Below are positions 9,332 to 17,150 of a stretch of 64,000 nucleotides of DNA, in pieces. This DNA is from Clostridium collagenovorans DSM 3089 (GTDB lineage Bacteria > Bacillota > Clostridia > Clostridiales > Clostridiaceae): the NCBI RefSeq assembly GCF_900130005.1, contig NZ_FQXP01000011.1, forward strand, positions 71,958 through 135,957. The letters are read 5' to 3'. The position numbers and the translations under genes are program-made. Numbering within the stretch: position 1 is the stretch's first letter; each line of letters starts with the position of its first letter. Under the pieces are notes generated by a model. The model was given only the letters and a program-made list of their open reading frames with translations. It did not search any database and had not been told where the DNA came from.

Positions 9332-10156
9332 TTATTTTTTAGCTACTATGGGTAGATAAATATTTCTTATCAAAGCATCTTGATTAAAAATATTAAAAAA
9401 TGTATGTTCTACTATATAAGTTTTCTCCTCAAACTCATAATCACCTTTATAACTTTCCCTAAATTCAGTAATTATCTTCGGAATTTTTTCTAGTGGCTCT
9501 AATGTTGTAAGCATAAGTGCTACGGGTAATTTATGTATACATATATCCTTCTCTACATTCTGTACATTCTTACATAAGCTTCCTACAATCATATGAGTTG
9601 TATCCTCTCTATTACTTAAAATCCAACTGTTATCTATAATTTTCAACTTAATAATATGTGATAAGGATAAATTGGATACTACATCCGGAACCATTTTTTC
9701 TATATCATAATTCTGATAATCAAATTGAGCTACCTTAAATTTAAAAGTTATATCTTCTAAAATTCTTACCTTATGTGAAAGATTTTTATAATCATCTACG
9801 GTGTTCTTTAAGTAACATAAAATTTCTTTAATATTATTCCAATAATTAATTTTATTAATAGCTTCATTAATTTGAGCATCTAAAAAATTTCCATACTCAT
9901 TAATATCTCTACATTCTATAAACTTTGGAATTTCAATAATTGGTATATCTATAGATCTTAAAAACAAAATCACACTTAAAATTTCTAAATCTGCAATAGA
10001 GTAATATTTATACTTGTTTTTTTTATTTTCGTAAGGCTTTATTAGGCTACACTCCTCGTAATGTCTTAATGTGTCCTTGGTAATTCCAAATACTTTACAA
10101 ACCTGTCCTCTTGTATATCTTGGAGTAAAAAAATATTTTTCTCTATCTAAAGTCAC
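9332..10156 (-). CDS. MerR-family transcription regulator
   Basis: N-terminal winged helix-turn-helix of the MerR type (YTRGQVCKVFGITKDTLRHYEE then a KYYSIADLEIL wing, residues 14-60), a dimerisation helix, and a 150-residue effector domain unlike the metal-binding types; such a tail usually binds hydrophobic or cationic drugs. Start is a GTG, 9 nt after AAGGAGAA. It is divergent from a MATE exporter whose promoter contains a perfect MerR-type operator in its long spacer, so it very likely activates that exporter when it binds a substrate. The 274-residue length suits the BltR/TipAL-like subgroup. Confidence 0.9.
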   Translation of the reverse strand: MTLDREKYFFTPRYTRGQVCKVFGITKDTLRHYEECSLIKPYENKKNKYKYYSIADLEILSVILFLRSIDIPIIEIPKFIECRDINEYGNFLDAQINEAINKINYWNNIKEILCYLKNTVDDYKNLSHKVRILEDITFKFKVAQFDYQNYDIEKMVPDVVSNLSLSHIIKLKIIDNSWILSNREDTTHMIVGSLCKNVQNVEKDICIHKLPVALMLTTLEPLEKIPKIITEFRESYKGDYEFEEKTYIVEHTFFNIFNQDALIRNIYLPIVAKK

Positions 10157-10188
10157 AATTCATTTCTCCTTTTAATTTTAAAATTCCC

Positions 10189-10219
10189 TTGACAATGGTG
10201 TTACACCATACTTTATATT
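10189..10219 (+). promoter_or_regulatory. MerR-controlled promoter of the MATE exporter
   Basis: TTGACA (10189-10194), 19-bp spacer, TATATT (10214-10219). The over-long spacer holds the perfect 15-bp palindrome ATGGTGTTACACCAT (10195-10209). A 19-20 bp spacer with a dyad inside it is the signature of promoters that MerR proteins twist into an active shape. Confidence 0.9.
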
Positions 10220-10256
10220 ATACTACACTACACAATAAATTATTAGGAGGATATAT

Positions 10257-11690
10257 ATGACTAAAGAAAATAAAAAATCAACACTAATGAAAGATGGTCC
10301 AATAAAAAAAACCTTATTAACACTAGCTATACCATCTATGATAGGAATGATAGCCTCTGCACTTTATAATCTTGTAGATACTATATTTGTAGGGTTGTTA
10401 CATGATACAAATTCTATGGCTGCAGTTTCAGTTTCTTTTCCATTTTTTGTAGTATTGATGGCCCTAGGTCTATTAATTGGAGTAGGTGCTGCATCTTGTG
10501 TAGGAAAATTTCTAGGTGCACAAAAATATGAATCAGCTAATCGTGCAGGTGGATTGTCTATTTTATTATGTATTATATTTTCAATATTTATTATGATTAT
10601 TGGATTTACATTTATGGATAGTATTATGAAATTAATGGGAGCTTCTGATACAGTGCTTCCCTTTGCTAAATCCTATTCAACCTGGCTATTAATTGGAGCT
10701 ATCTTTACAATCTCCAACTTAGTTCTAAATAATCTACTTAGAACAGAAGGTGCCTCAAAAATGTCCATGTATACAATTATAATAGGGGCTATTGCTAATA
10801 TAATTCTTGATCCTGTTTTTATGTGGGGATTAAATATGGGACTTAAAGGTGCAGCCATTGCAACAGCCATTAGTCAAGCTATCTCTACTGTGCTTATGAC
10901 TATGTTCTATCTCCGTAAAAAATCTGAAGTTCAAATTAATTTCACTACTATTTTCAAACGAACTTCTGAAGATAAGGAAATATTAAAACAGATTTTTTCA
11001 GTTGGTATACCAGTTTTTATAGCACAATTTTTATCTGCTATATCCTTTACTATACTAAATTCTGCAGCCTCTGTTTTTGGTGTAGCTGCTCTTGCTGCTA
11101 TGGGTATTGTTAATAAAATTTATACTATTTTTACTCAAATGATAGGCGGATATACAAATGCTTTTTTACCTTTTGCTTCGTTTAACGTTGGTGCTAAAAA
11201 ATATGATAGGGTAAGAAAATCATTATGCTTTTCACTTATTGTTACATTTAGTTACAGTATAATATCTATTATTATTATAAATATTATTCCTGAATTCTTC
11301 ATTAAACTTTTTAGCAATGATCCTGAGGTTATAAAACTTGGTGTGAATTGTCTTAAGATGCAGACTTACTTATTAGTTGGATTTGCCTTTATATCCATTA
11401 TTACAGCTGTATTTCAAGCCATGGGTGATACTAAAAAAACTACCTTTTTATCTCTAGGTCGTCAAGGAATACTTCTTATTCCATTAACTTTTATACTTCC
11501 TAAGATTTTTAATAATGGTATCCCTAGCATTCTTGAAAAATTAGGCTCTTATCCTATGGAATCTGGTTTATATGGAGTTATGCTAGCTCAACCTATTGCT
11601 GATTTAATTACTGTATTTGTATGTATAGTCTTTTGTATAAATACCTTGAAGACTCTTAATCACTTATCTAAATCTGAAGTAAAATTATAA
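10257..11690 (+). CDS. MATE-family multidrug efflux transporter
   Basis: Twelve hydrophobic segments in two similar halves, 477 residues, with the family-typical start KKTLLTLAIPSMIGMIASALYNLVDTIFVG and the repeat-half motif around LAAMGIVNKIYTIFTQMIGGY. MATE proteins export cationic drugs or metabolites by exchange with Na+ or H+. The ATG follows AGGAGG. It is driven by the MerR-type promoter directly upstream and closed by a strong terminator. Similar only distantly to the second MATE gene at 13.2-14.6 kb, so they are not recent duplicates. Confidence 0.95.
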   Translation: MTKENKKSTLMKDGPIKKTLLTLAIPSMIGMIASALYNLVDTIFVGLLHDTNSMAAVSVSFPFFVVLMALGLLIGVGAASCVGKFLGAQKYESANRAGGLSILLCIIFSIFIMIIGFTFMDSIMKLMGASDTVLPFAKSYSTWLLIGAIFTISNLVLNNLLRTEGASKMSMYTIIIGAIANIILDPVFMWGLNMGLKGAAIATAISQAISTVLMTMFYLRKKSEVQINFTTIFKRTSEDKEILKQIFSVGIPVFIAQFLSAISFTILNSAASVFGVAALAAMGIVNKIYTIFTQMIGGYTNAFLPFASFNVGAKKYDRVRKSLCFSLIVTFSYSIISIIIINIIPEFFIKLFSNDPEVIKLGVNCLKMQTYLLVGFAFISIITAVFQAMGDTKKTTFLSLGRQGILLIPLTFILPKIFNNGIPSILEKLGSYPMESGLYGVMLAQPIADLITVFVCIVFCINTLKTLNHLSKSEVKL

Positions 11691-11700
11691 AATTTATTAT

Positions 11701-11767
11701 AAAAAACCATGTATACAAGCTTACTTTTCAATAAATCGTAAGTCTTTAAATTAATACATGGTTTTTT
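11701..11767 (+). terminator. MATE terminator (copy A of a duplicated segment)
   Basis: Arms AAAAAACCATGTA and complement, 13 bp, with a long AT-rich loop and a T-run. A diverged version of the same hairpin lies at 13141-13208. Confidence 0.8.
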
Positions 11768-11796
11768 ACTTTAAAGTTACTTAAATTCTTATGTTA

Positions 11797-11904
11797 CTAC
11801 TTCTCTGTAACTGCAACAGCTTCAACTTTCTTTTTCCACTTACCTTTAAGATAAAACATAACAGATAAAATAGTTGCAATAGTCCAGCCTATTGGCTATG
11901 CACA
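11797..11904 (-). pseudogene. 3' fragment of a second MATE gene
   Basis: Minus-strand translation gives a C-terminal piece (PIGWTIATILSVMFYLKGKW then KKKVEAVAVTEK, stop) that closely matches the end of the MATE protein at 13243. One Trp codon has become TAG (11898-11896), and homology stops at about 11904, where the GC-richer insert begins. It is a remnant, not a gene. Confidence 0.88.
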
Positions 11905-11960
11905 AATTTATATTTTTCACCATTTCAACCAAGAACCGTATACGGTATAAAAATAATCGT

Positions 11961-11987
11961 AAACAGGCAATTTTTCGCCCGTTTTTT
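11961..11987 (+). terminator. Terminator-like hairpin at the left of the insert
   Basis: AAACAGGC / GCCCGTTT with one mismatch, then TTTTTT. There is no matching gene upstream, so it is probably the tail of a donor-genome neighbour carried along. Confidence 0.55.
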
Positions 11988-11988
11988 C

Positions 11989-12017
11989 TTGCCAGTTCTT
12001 CTGTATTCCCTTATAAT
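11989..12017 (+). promoter_or_regulatory. Promoter of the LytTR gene
   Basis: TTGCCA (11989-11994), 17-bp spacer, TATAAT (12012-12017). The leader to the ATG would be about 16 nt and is mostly ribosome binding site. Confidence 0.8.
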
Positions 12018-12039
12018 AGAAAAAAAGGAGCGTGACGCC

Positions 12040-12843
12040 ATGTCGAAACATATATTTACTGAACAAGAGATCATTGAGAAAACGAGGACCGTTTTACATG
12101 GCTTTTACAGCAGAGATATTTCTACTGTAGTAGATTTTATGGACGAACACTGTGTCTGGATTGGGACATATGATTCCCAATATACCTATGGTAAGGAAGC
12201 CTTTATCAGAGAAACACAATCCGAAAGCAAAGAACTGCCTGTGCAAATCTTGCAGGAAGAGTATGCTCTCATTTTCCGTGAGAAGAAATACACTGCTGTC
12301 TATGGTCGTTATACCGTGGCAGGAGAGCAGGCGGACGGTATTGTGCTTCTTGCAAAGGTGCGTCTTACTTTTGTATGGAAACAGGTAGAGGACAGTCTGC
12401 TTGCGGTTCATATTCATTGTTCCGATTCCAGGGATGTTCCTTTACAATACGAAAGCTTCAAGATAGAAGAACTCTCTGAAAATTTAGGATGGTTTGAATA
12501 TCTACGCCAGATTGACACACAGAATCATCATGCAGAACGAATTTTGTTAAAAGACATCAGAGGACTCATCCATACACTTCTTCCTATAGAAATATTATAT
12601 GCCGTATCAAATGATAAGGAAAGTACTATCTATACTGGTAGCGGAAGTTTTATTACAAAATACTCCTTGAGGGAATTAGAAGAACGTTGTCCGTTTTTAC
12701 TGCGTATCCATAGAAGCTACTTAGTTCATGCAACGTATGTGGCAGGTATTCAGAGGTACACTTTGACCTTGCATAACGGCACAATTATTCCTATCAGCAA
12801 AGAACGTTATATGTCAGTCAAAAGAATACTGTCAGAAAATTAA
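12040..12843 (+). CDS. SnoaL-like domain fused to a LytTR DNA-binding domain
   Basis: 267 residues. Residues ~5-130 look like an NTF2/SnoaL-like cone (FTEQEIIEKTRTVLHGFYSR, DFMDEHCVWIGT, then paired strands ending VHIHCSDSRD); residues ~165-267 are a LytTR domain (LLPIEILYAVSNDKESTIYT, RIHRSYLVHATYVAGIQR, IPISKERYMSVKRIL). The protein therefore probably binds DNA and senses a small ligand with the N-terminal domain; the ligand is unknown. Chosen start is the ATG at 12040, 9 nt after AAAGGAG and behind a promoter; the upstream in-frame codons lie inside that promoter. Base composition is foreign. Confidence 0.82.
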   Translation: MSKHIFTEQEIIEKTRTVLHGFYSRDISTVVDFMDEHCVWIGTYDSQYTYGKEAFIRETQSESKELPVQILQEEYALIFREKKYTAVYGRYTVAGEQADGIVLLAKVRLTFVWKQVEDSLLAVHIHCSDSRDVPLQYESFKIEELSENLGWFEYLRQIDTQNHHAERILLKDIRGLIHTLLPIEILYAVSNDKESTIYTGSGSFITKYSLRELEERCPFLLRIHRSYLVHATYVAGIQRYTLTLHNGTIIPISKERYMSVKRILSEN

Positions 12844-12846
12844 AGG

Positions 12847-12890
12847 AAGCCGCAAGTACAGGCATTAATGCCGTACTTCCGGCTTTTCTT
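12847..12890 (+). terminator. LytTR gene terminator
   Basis: Long GC-rich hairpin (AAGCCG, AAGTAC and GGCAT helices, each with single-base bulges) followed by TTTTCTT. It separates two convergent reading frames. Confidence 0.85.
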
Positions 12891-13068
12891 ATCCTACAAT
12901 ATTCCAGTTATTCTCCTTGTGAAGAATCAGCTCATACTGCGATACAAAACTATTCAATTTTTCATGTATCCAATACTGATGTGCTGTATCTATAAGGTGG
13001 AATATTTTAAGACAACTTCGTATCACAGCCTTTTCTATCGTAGTATTTTCTGTGGTAAAATGTAGTTC
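12889..13068 (-). pseudogene. Orphan C-terminal ORF fragment in the insert
   Basis: An open frame of 59 codons with no start codon in a proper context, bounded upstream by TAA (13071-13069). The translation has protein-like composition (IEKAVIRSCLKIFHLIDTA, then HQYWIHEKLNSFVSQYELIL) and ends in NWNIVG. I cannot assign a family. Because it faces the LytTR gene and shares its terminator, it is best read as the tail of the donor neighbour, cut at the right edge of the insert. Confidence 0.5.
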
Positions 13069-13140
13069 TTATCCCATTAAAAGCGTCGATAGATACAATG
13101 TTTATGCTGATAATCAAATTGTATAGTAGTTTTTCGTATG

Positions 13141-13347
13141 AAAATCATGTATTATTTAAATGCTTACTTTAAAATAAATTATAAGCATATAAATTACTAC
13201 ATGGTTTTTAAATTTAAAGCTAATTAAATTCTGATATTACTATTATTCAATGGCTACTACATTCTCAACTTTATTTTTCCACTTACCTTTAAGATAAAAC
13301 ATAACTGATAAAATAGTTGCAATTGTCCATCCTATTGGCCATGCACA
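13141..13347. repeat. Duplicated segment, copy B (partner 11701-11904)
   Basis: Contains a hairpin related to the copy A terminator and the 3' end of the intact MATE gene below. Diverged at many silent-looking positions from copy A. Confidence 0.8.
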
Positions 13348-14592
13348 CCATATCCCAACAGAACCAAATTGTCCTGATAATAATTTAGCTAAAACAACTC
13401 TTAAAACTAAATCTGTAAAGGTTGCAAACATAAATAACTTCATTGCTCCAGCACCTCTTAATACACCATCTGCAATTAATTTTGTAGAAGCTATAATATA
13501 AAATGGCGCTACAATCCTCAAAAACTTAATTCCTGTATCTACTGCTTCTCCAGTGCTTTGATTCATGAATATATGTATCATGCTCTTTCCAAATACAAAG
13601 TATAGTATTATTATAGGTATGGAAAGTACATAAACCATGATAAGTCCACCTCTAAATCCTTGCTTTACACGCTCCATTTTATTAGCGCCTATATTTTGAG
13701 CCACAAAGTTAGACATACCGTTACCTAAGGTAGAGAAAGACGTAATAACAAGATTATTTAACTTTATAGCTGCTGAATACCCAGCTATAACCCCTGCCCC
13801 ATAGCCATTAATAATTCCTTGTATAATTATATTTCCTATTGAAATAAAACTTTGTTGCAAAATGCTAGGAATTGCAATAGCAGAAATTCTTTTTAATAAT
13901 CTTAACGAAAAAATTTCACCTTTCTTTTCCGTTTCTATCTTTGATAACCTCTTAAAAATCGTATTAACTGCGCAAACACAACTTATTCCTTGACATAAAA
14001 ATGTAGCCCATGCAACACCTGAAACACCCATATTAAACGCTTTAACAAATAAAATATCTACAAAAATATTAGCTGTAGAAGATATAGCAAGAAATATAAA
14101 AGGTGTCTTAGAATCCCCCATGGCAGAAAAAATTCCTGTTGCTATATTATAAAAAAATAAAAATATAAGACCTCCAGTATATATGTTTAAATACAACATA
14201 GAGTCACTAAAAATTTCACTTGGAGTATTTATTACTCTCAGTAAAAAAGGGCATAACAAAAATCCAAGTATAGTTAATATTAAACATAAAACTCCACTTG
14301 AAATAAAAGTAGTATTTACTGCAGTTTTTAAATCTGTTAATCTTTTAGCGCCAAATAATTGAGATACGACAACAGAGCATCCTATATTACACCCAAAAGC
14401 AAAGGCTATGTAAATTAATGTTATTTCATAAGAGTTTCCTACAGCAGCTAAAGCATTTTCCCCAATAAATTTACCTGCTACAAGACTATCCGCAATATTG
14501 TATAGTTGCTGAAACAAAATACTTCCTAAGAGCGGAATAGAAAATTTCCATAAAACAACCTCTGGTTTTCCAACCGTTAGATCCTTATTCAT
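13243..14592 (-). CDS. MATE-family efflux transporter (NorM/DinF type)
   Basis: 449 residues, twelve hydrophobic segments, beginning MNKDLTVGKPEVVLWKFSIP with the typical LFQQLYNIADSLVAGKFIG helix. Predicted Na+- or H+-coupled exporter of cationic compounds. The ATG at 14592 is used because GGGGGG lies 11 nt before it; a 30-residue upstream extension of the frame has no such signal and reads like translated intergenic DNA. No neighbour shares the transcript. Its 3' end is the parent of the fragment at 11.8 kb. Confidence 0.93.
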   Translation of the reverse strand: MNKDLTVGKPEVVLWKFSIPLLGSILFQQLYNIADSLVAGKFIGENALAAVGNSYEITLIYIAFAFGCNIGCSVVVSQLFGAKRLTDLKTAVNTTFISSGVLCLILTILGFLLCPFLLRVINTPSEIFSDSMLYLNIYTGGLIFLFFYNIATGIFSAMGDSKTPFIFLAISSTANIFVDILFVKAFNMGVSGVAWATFLCQGISCVCAVNTIFKRLSKIETEKKGEIFSLRLLKRISAIAIPSILQQSFISIGNIIIQGIINGYGAGVIAGYSAAIKLNNLVITSFSTLGNGMSNFVAQNIGANKMERVKQGFRGGLIMVYVLSIPIIILYFVFGKSMIHIFMNQSTGEAVDTGIKFLRIVAPFYIIASTKLIADGVLRGAGAMKLFMFATFTDLVLRVVLAKLLSGQFGSVGIWCAWPIGWTIATILSVMFYLKGKWKNKVENVVAIE

Positions 14593-14890
14593 TGATAATT
14601 TCCCCCCATAAATATAAATAAACTCATGTACACTATAAGTATAAAACTTATTGCAACTATTGTAAAATATTAATATAAACAATATAAATTATGAAATAAT
14701 GTAATTATATATAATTAGGGTGATATTTTTATTATGCTAACTGTAAATTACTTTTATATAAGTATCATACATACTCAAACATTATAAAATATCCATTACT
14801 TCAGAAAGGCACTATAAGAATAAGTTTTTTTCTTAAATTAATGCTTGTACCACTCTAAAGCAATGGAATATACTAAGTTATTTTTATTTA

Positions 14891-15892
14891 TTATTCCTTA
14901 ATTAATCCAACTTGAAATAATGCATTTGACCATGAACCACAAGAACCTTTTAACCTTTGTCTAATTTCAACTGGAGCATCCTTTTTATTAGGAATTTTAT
15001 TCTTTTTTTCTGATAATCTTTTTAAAAATAAAAGATCGTGTTTGGTTTGTTCATCTAACTTAAGTATTTTATAATAACAATCATATAACTGATTGCTATG
15101 AACTTTACTTTCTGCATTGACATCTTCCTTAAGATAGGTAGTAGAAAAAGGACTTATTCTCTTAACTGGCTCTAAGCCTATCTGATATAATGCATTTCTC
15201 CATGATCCACAGCGTTTTATTAACTTCTTTCTTAAATCAGATTCAACTTCACTATGCATCGGAACCCTACCTAATAATTTAACTTGTTCTTTAACTTGTC
15301 CTAAAAGAGCAATATACTCCTCTTCTAAGTCTTTAATTTTATAAACAGATTTATTTAAAATTACATCACTATCTATATTTGCAGCTGCAAGCACCTCTCC
15401 CCAAGTACGCACATATCTCTTCATACCCTTATGAACATTAGGCAAATCCTTAGGATGTGGCAATCTTCCTAATTCTACTGCCTTTTCTCTTACCTCCTTA
15501 AGAAACTCCTCTATCTCCTTCTGTTCAATTCTAAATCTCTCTAGAGTCTTACCACCATTTCCTGTAGAAGTAGGAAGTCCTGCAGCTCTAAGTGCATATG
15601 GCCACTTTTCAAATCTTAATTTTATATAATCCCTACAAACCCAAAATACCTCATTTTGTGAAGGAGAACGTCCAAAAGATTCTGCTTTTTCATATAAAAG
15701 TTTTAATAATTCTTCATCACTTAAACTATTATATATCTCTCTTCCACTCTTAGTTTCTAAAGAAAATGTCTTCCACTCTTCAGATTCCTTATCCCTATTA
15801 TTTAAATTCTCTTCTAAACAATTAGCCGATAAACTTTTGATTCTTTCATATAATTCTTTAATTTCACTTTCAGAAAACTGTTTGTTTTTCAT
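14891..15892 (-). CDS. Protein of homing-endonuclease-associated (HNH_repeat) repeats
   Basis: Four units can be aligned, each with a Gly/Lys-(R/K)-x-P turn and an aromatic W(x)5-A repeat end: FGRSPSQNEV..KWPYALRAAGL (~90-120), LGRLPHPKDL..TWGEVLAAANI, LGRVPMHSEV..SWRNALYQIGL and KNKIPNKKDA..SWSNALFQVGL at the C-terminus. These repeats bind DNA and usually flank HNH or GIY-YIG nucleases; no nuclease motif is present here. The first 70 residues are charged and helical. It is downstream of the AAA+ block, beyond a weak hairpin, in the same direction; whether it is part of that block is unclear. ATG after AGAGGTG. Confidence 0.78.
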   Translation of the reverse strand: MKNKQFSESEIKELYERIKSLSANCLEENLNNRDKESEEWKTFSLETKSGREIYNSLSDEELLKLLYEKAESFGRSPSQNEVFWVCRDYIKLRFEKWPYALRAAGLPTSTGNGGKTLERFRIEQKEIEEFLKEVREKAVELGRLPHPKDLPNVHKGMKRYVRTWGEVLAAANIDSDVILNKSVYKIKDLEEEYIALLGQVKEQVKLLGRVPMHSEVESDLRKKLIKRCGSWRNALYQIGLEPVKRISPFSTTYLKEDVNAESKVHSNQLYDCYYKILKLDEQTKHDLLFLKRLSEKKNKIPNKKDAPVEIRQRLKGSCGSWSNALFQVGLIKE

Positions 15893-15919
15893 ACTTCACA
15901 CCTCTAATTTATAAAAGAT

Positions 15920-15950
15920 AAAATGCCTACCCATAATGAATAAGCATTTT
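15920..15950 (-). terminator. Weak hairpin after the AAA+ operon
   Basis: AAAATGC / GCATTTT, 7-bp stem with a 17-nt loop, followed on the minus strand by TATCTTTTA. It may separate the AAA+ block from the repeat protein. Confidence 0.45.
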
Positions 15951-15977
15951 ATTATTTTTTAAATAAGATTTTTAACC

Positions 15978-16637
15978 TTATTTACTTATTATAGTATAAC
16001 TATTCATAGCATTTAAAGGAACTGTATTTAAATAAGTTTCTCCTGTCTTATTAAACTGTACTCCATAAGTAATTCCGTTATTACTTCCATCCCTAACACC
16101 TTGAACTTGAATTACTGCTTTATCAGGAACACTTATTTTTACAGCCTTATGTCTAATAGAAAATGGTGCTCCCTGCTCAACTCCATCTATAAATACCTGT
16201 ACATAATCATTATCTTCCTTTTCTGCAAAATTCCAAATGGATATTTCTAGATTCCCAAATCCATTAGTAATCTCTACAGTTGCATCCTTAGGTTCAAGCT
16301 TCAATGATTCTTTACTCATTATATCTCCAACACTTACATTTTCTATAGCACCTGAAGATAAGTTTTCCTTTAAAACCTTGTTGTATTTAGTACTAGTTAT
16401 GCTAGTTGATAGTAAAGCCAATATAATAATTGCTCCTATAATAGTTCTAAATCTTTTCATTGCAGGATTAATATATTCTTCTTTTATCTCTTTATCCTCA
16501 AGGTGTTTAAAGCTCTCTTCTTCTAAAGATGTATTTGCTTTATTTACTTCCATATTATCTGTATTTTGTTCATCCTTTAATTCAATCGTACTTACTTCCT
16601 CAAAATCAGTGGGCGTGTTTTCATTAAATCTTTTCAT
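15978..16637 (-). CDS. Single-pass membrane protein, unknown function
   Basis: 219 residues. An acidic, Glu/Lys-rich cytoplasmic tail (1-60), one transmembrane helix (about 65-82, IIGAIIILALLSTSI), then an outer domain of about 130 residues rich in beta strands (VQVFIDGVEQGAPFS, IQVQGVRDGSNNG). I recognise no family. Start chosen at 16637, where AGGGAGGG precedes ATG at good spacing; it then begins 10 bp after the upstream membrane protein. Last gene of the tight AAA+ transcript, so it may anchor the ATPase to the membrane (inference from position). Confidence 0.7.
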   Translation of the reverse strand: MKRFNENTPTDFEEVSTIELKDEQNTDNMEVNKANTSLEEESFKHLEDKEIKEEYINPAMKRFRTIIGAIIILALLSTSITSTKYNKVLKENLSSGAIENVSVGDIMSKESLKLEPKDATVEITNGFGNLEISIWNFAEKEDNDYVQVFIDGVEQGAPFSIRHKAVKISVPDKAVIQVQGVRDGSNNGITYGVQFNKTGETYLNTVPLNAMNSYTIISK

Positions 16638-16647
16638 GTTACCCTCC

Positions 16648-17136
16648 CTAGCTAAGCTCCTCATTATAATTTTGTAATTTTTTAGTTTCTTCTAACATAG
16701 TTTGTGATAGTGGTTTTTTTCTGTAATAAATTGAAACTACTACTCTCCAAATTACTAACACTAATACAAATATAATTATGCCAAAAGTCTTTCTTCCTGG
16801 TGTCAATGTTATATAGCTCCAATTTAAAATCTCAGTCCCAAATCCTATAAATACAGACGCTATAATTAAATATTTAAGAGTTTCAAATAATGATGGAAAA
16901 ATACTATATATTCTTCTTATAACTCTAAACCTTAAGGATACATACATAATTACCAACATTCCCATAATTAAGGATATATAATCTCCTGTAACTGTATAGC
17001 CTGTACCAATTATTTTGAATGCATCTGTCATAGTCATAATAGGGAAAAGTAAAGCCATAATTATCAATAAAGGCATAGCCAACACTGAATAAGCAACAGT
17101 TATCAAATTACCTATAATTTTAGATATAAATTTCAT
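16648..17136 (-). CDS. Four-helix integral membrane protein, unknown function
   Basis: 162 residues with four strong hydrophobic segments (roughly 3-35, 45-60, 75-95, 102-122) and a charged C-terminal tail ending TKKLQNYNEELS. No family recognised. The ATG at 17136 is preceded by AGAGGT at good spacing. It lies 14 bp after the giant AAA+ gene and 10 bp before the single-pass protein, so the three are surely one transcript. Confidence 0.72.
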   Translation of the reverse strand: MKFISKIIGNLITVAYSVLAMPLLIIMALLFPIMTMTDAFKIIGTGYTVTGDYISLIMGMLVIMYVSLRFRVIRRIYSIFPSLFETLKYLIIASVFIGFGTEILNWSYITLTPGRKTFGIIIFVLVLVIWRVVVSIYYRKKPLSQTMLEETKKLQNYNEELS

Positions 17137-17150
17137 ACTTAGCACCTCTA

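Larger units (their letters stand above)
11701..11904. repeat. Duplicated segment, copy A (partner 13141-13347)
   Basis: This stretch and 13141-13347 align over their full length: a terminator hairpin, then the last ~36 codons of a minus-strand MATE gene. The copies differ at many positions. Together they bracket the foreign insert. Confidence 0.8.
11905..13135. mobile_element. Foreign GC-richer insert carrying a LytTR regulator
   Basis: Base composition and codon choice shift here (CTG, CGT, GCG and GGC codons that neighbours avoid). It starts within a MATE fragment, carries a partial terminator, promoter, one complete gene, a terminator and an ORF tail on the other strand, and ends at the second copy of the MATE 3' segment. 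No transposase or integrase is seen. The ends are placed where homology to the MATE copies stops; ACCGTATACGGT (11935-11946) is a perfect palindrome near the left end. Confidence 0.7.

Noticed and set aside
11989..12039. Earlier start of the LytTR gene
   Set aside because: The codons lie between the -35 and the ribosome binding site of the gene's own promoter, so they are untranslated.
12868..13065. 65-codon plus-strand frame in the foreign insert
   Set aside because: It overlaps the LytTR terminator and is the shadow of the better protein-like frame on the minus strand.
13243..14682. 30-residue N-terminal extension of the second MATE protein
   Set aside because: No ribosome binding site before it, and the good GGGGGG lies before the ATG at 14592.
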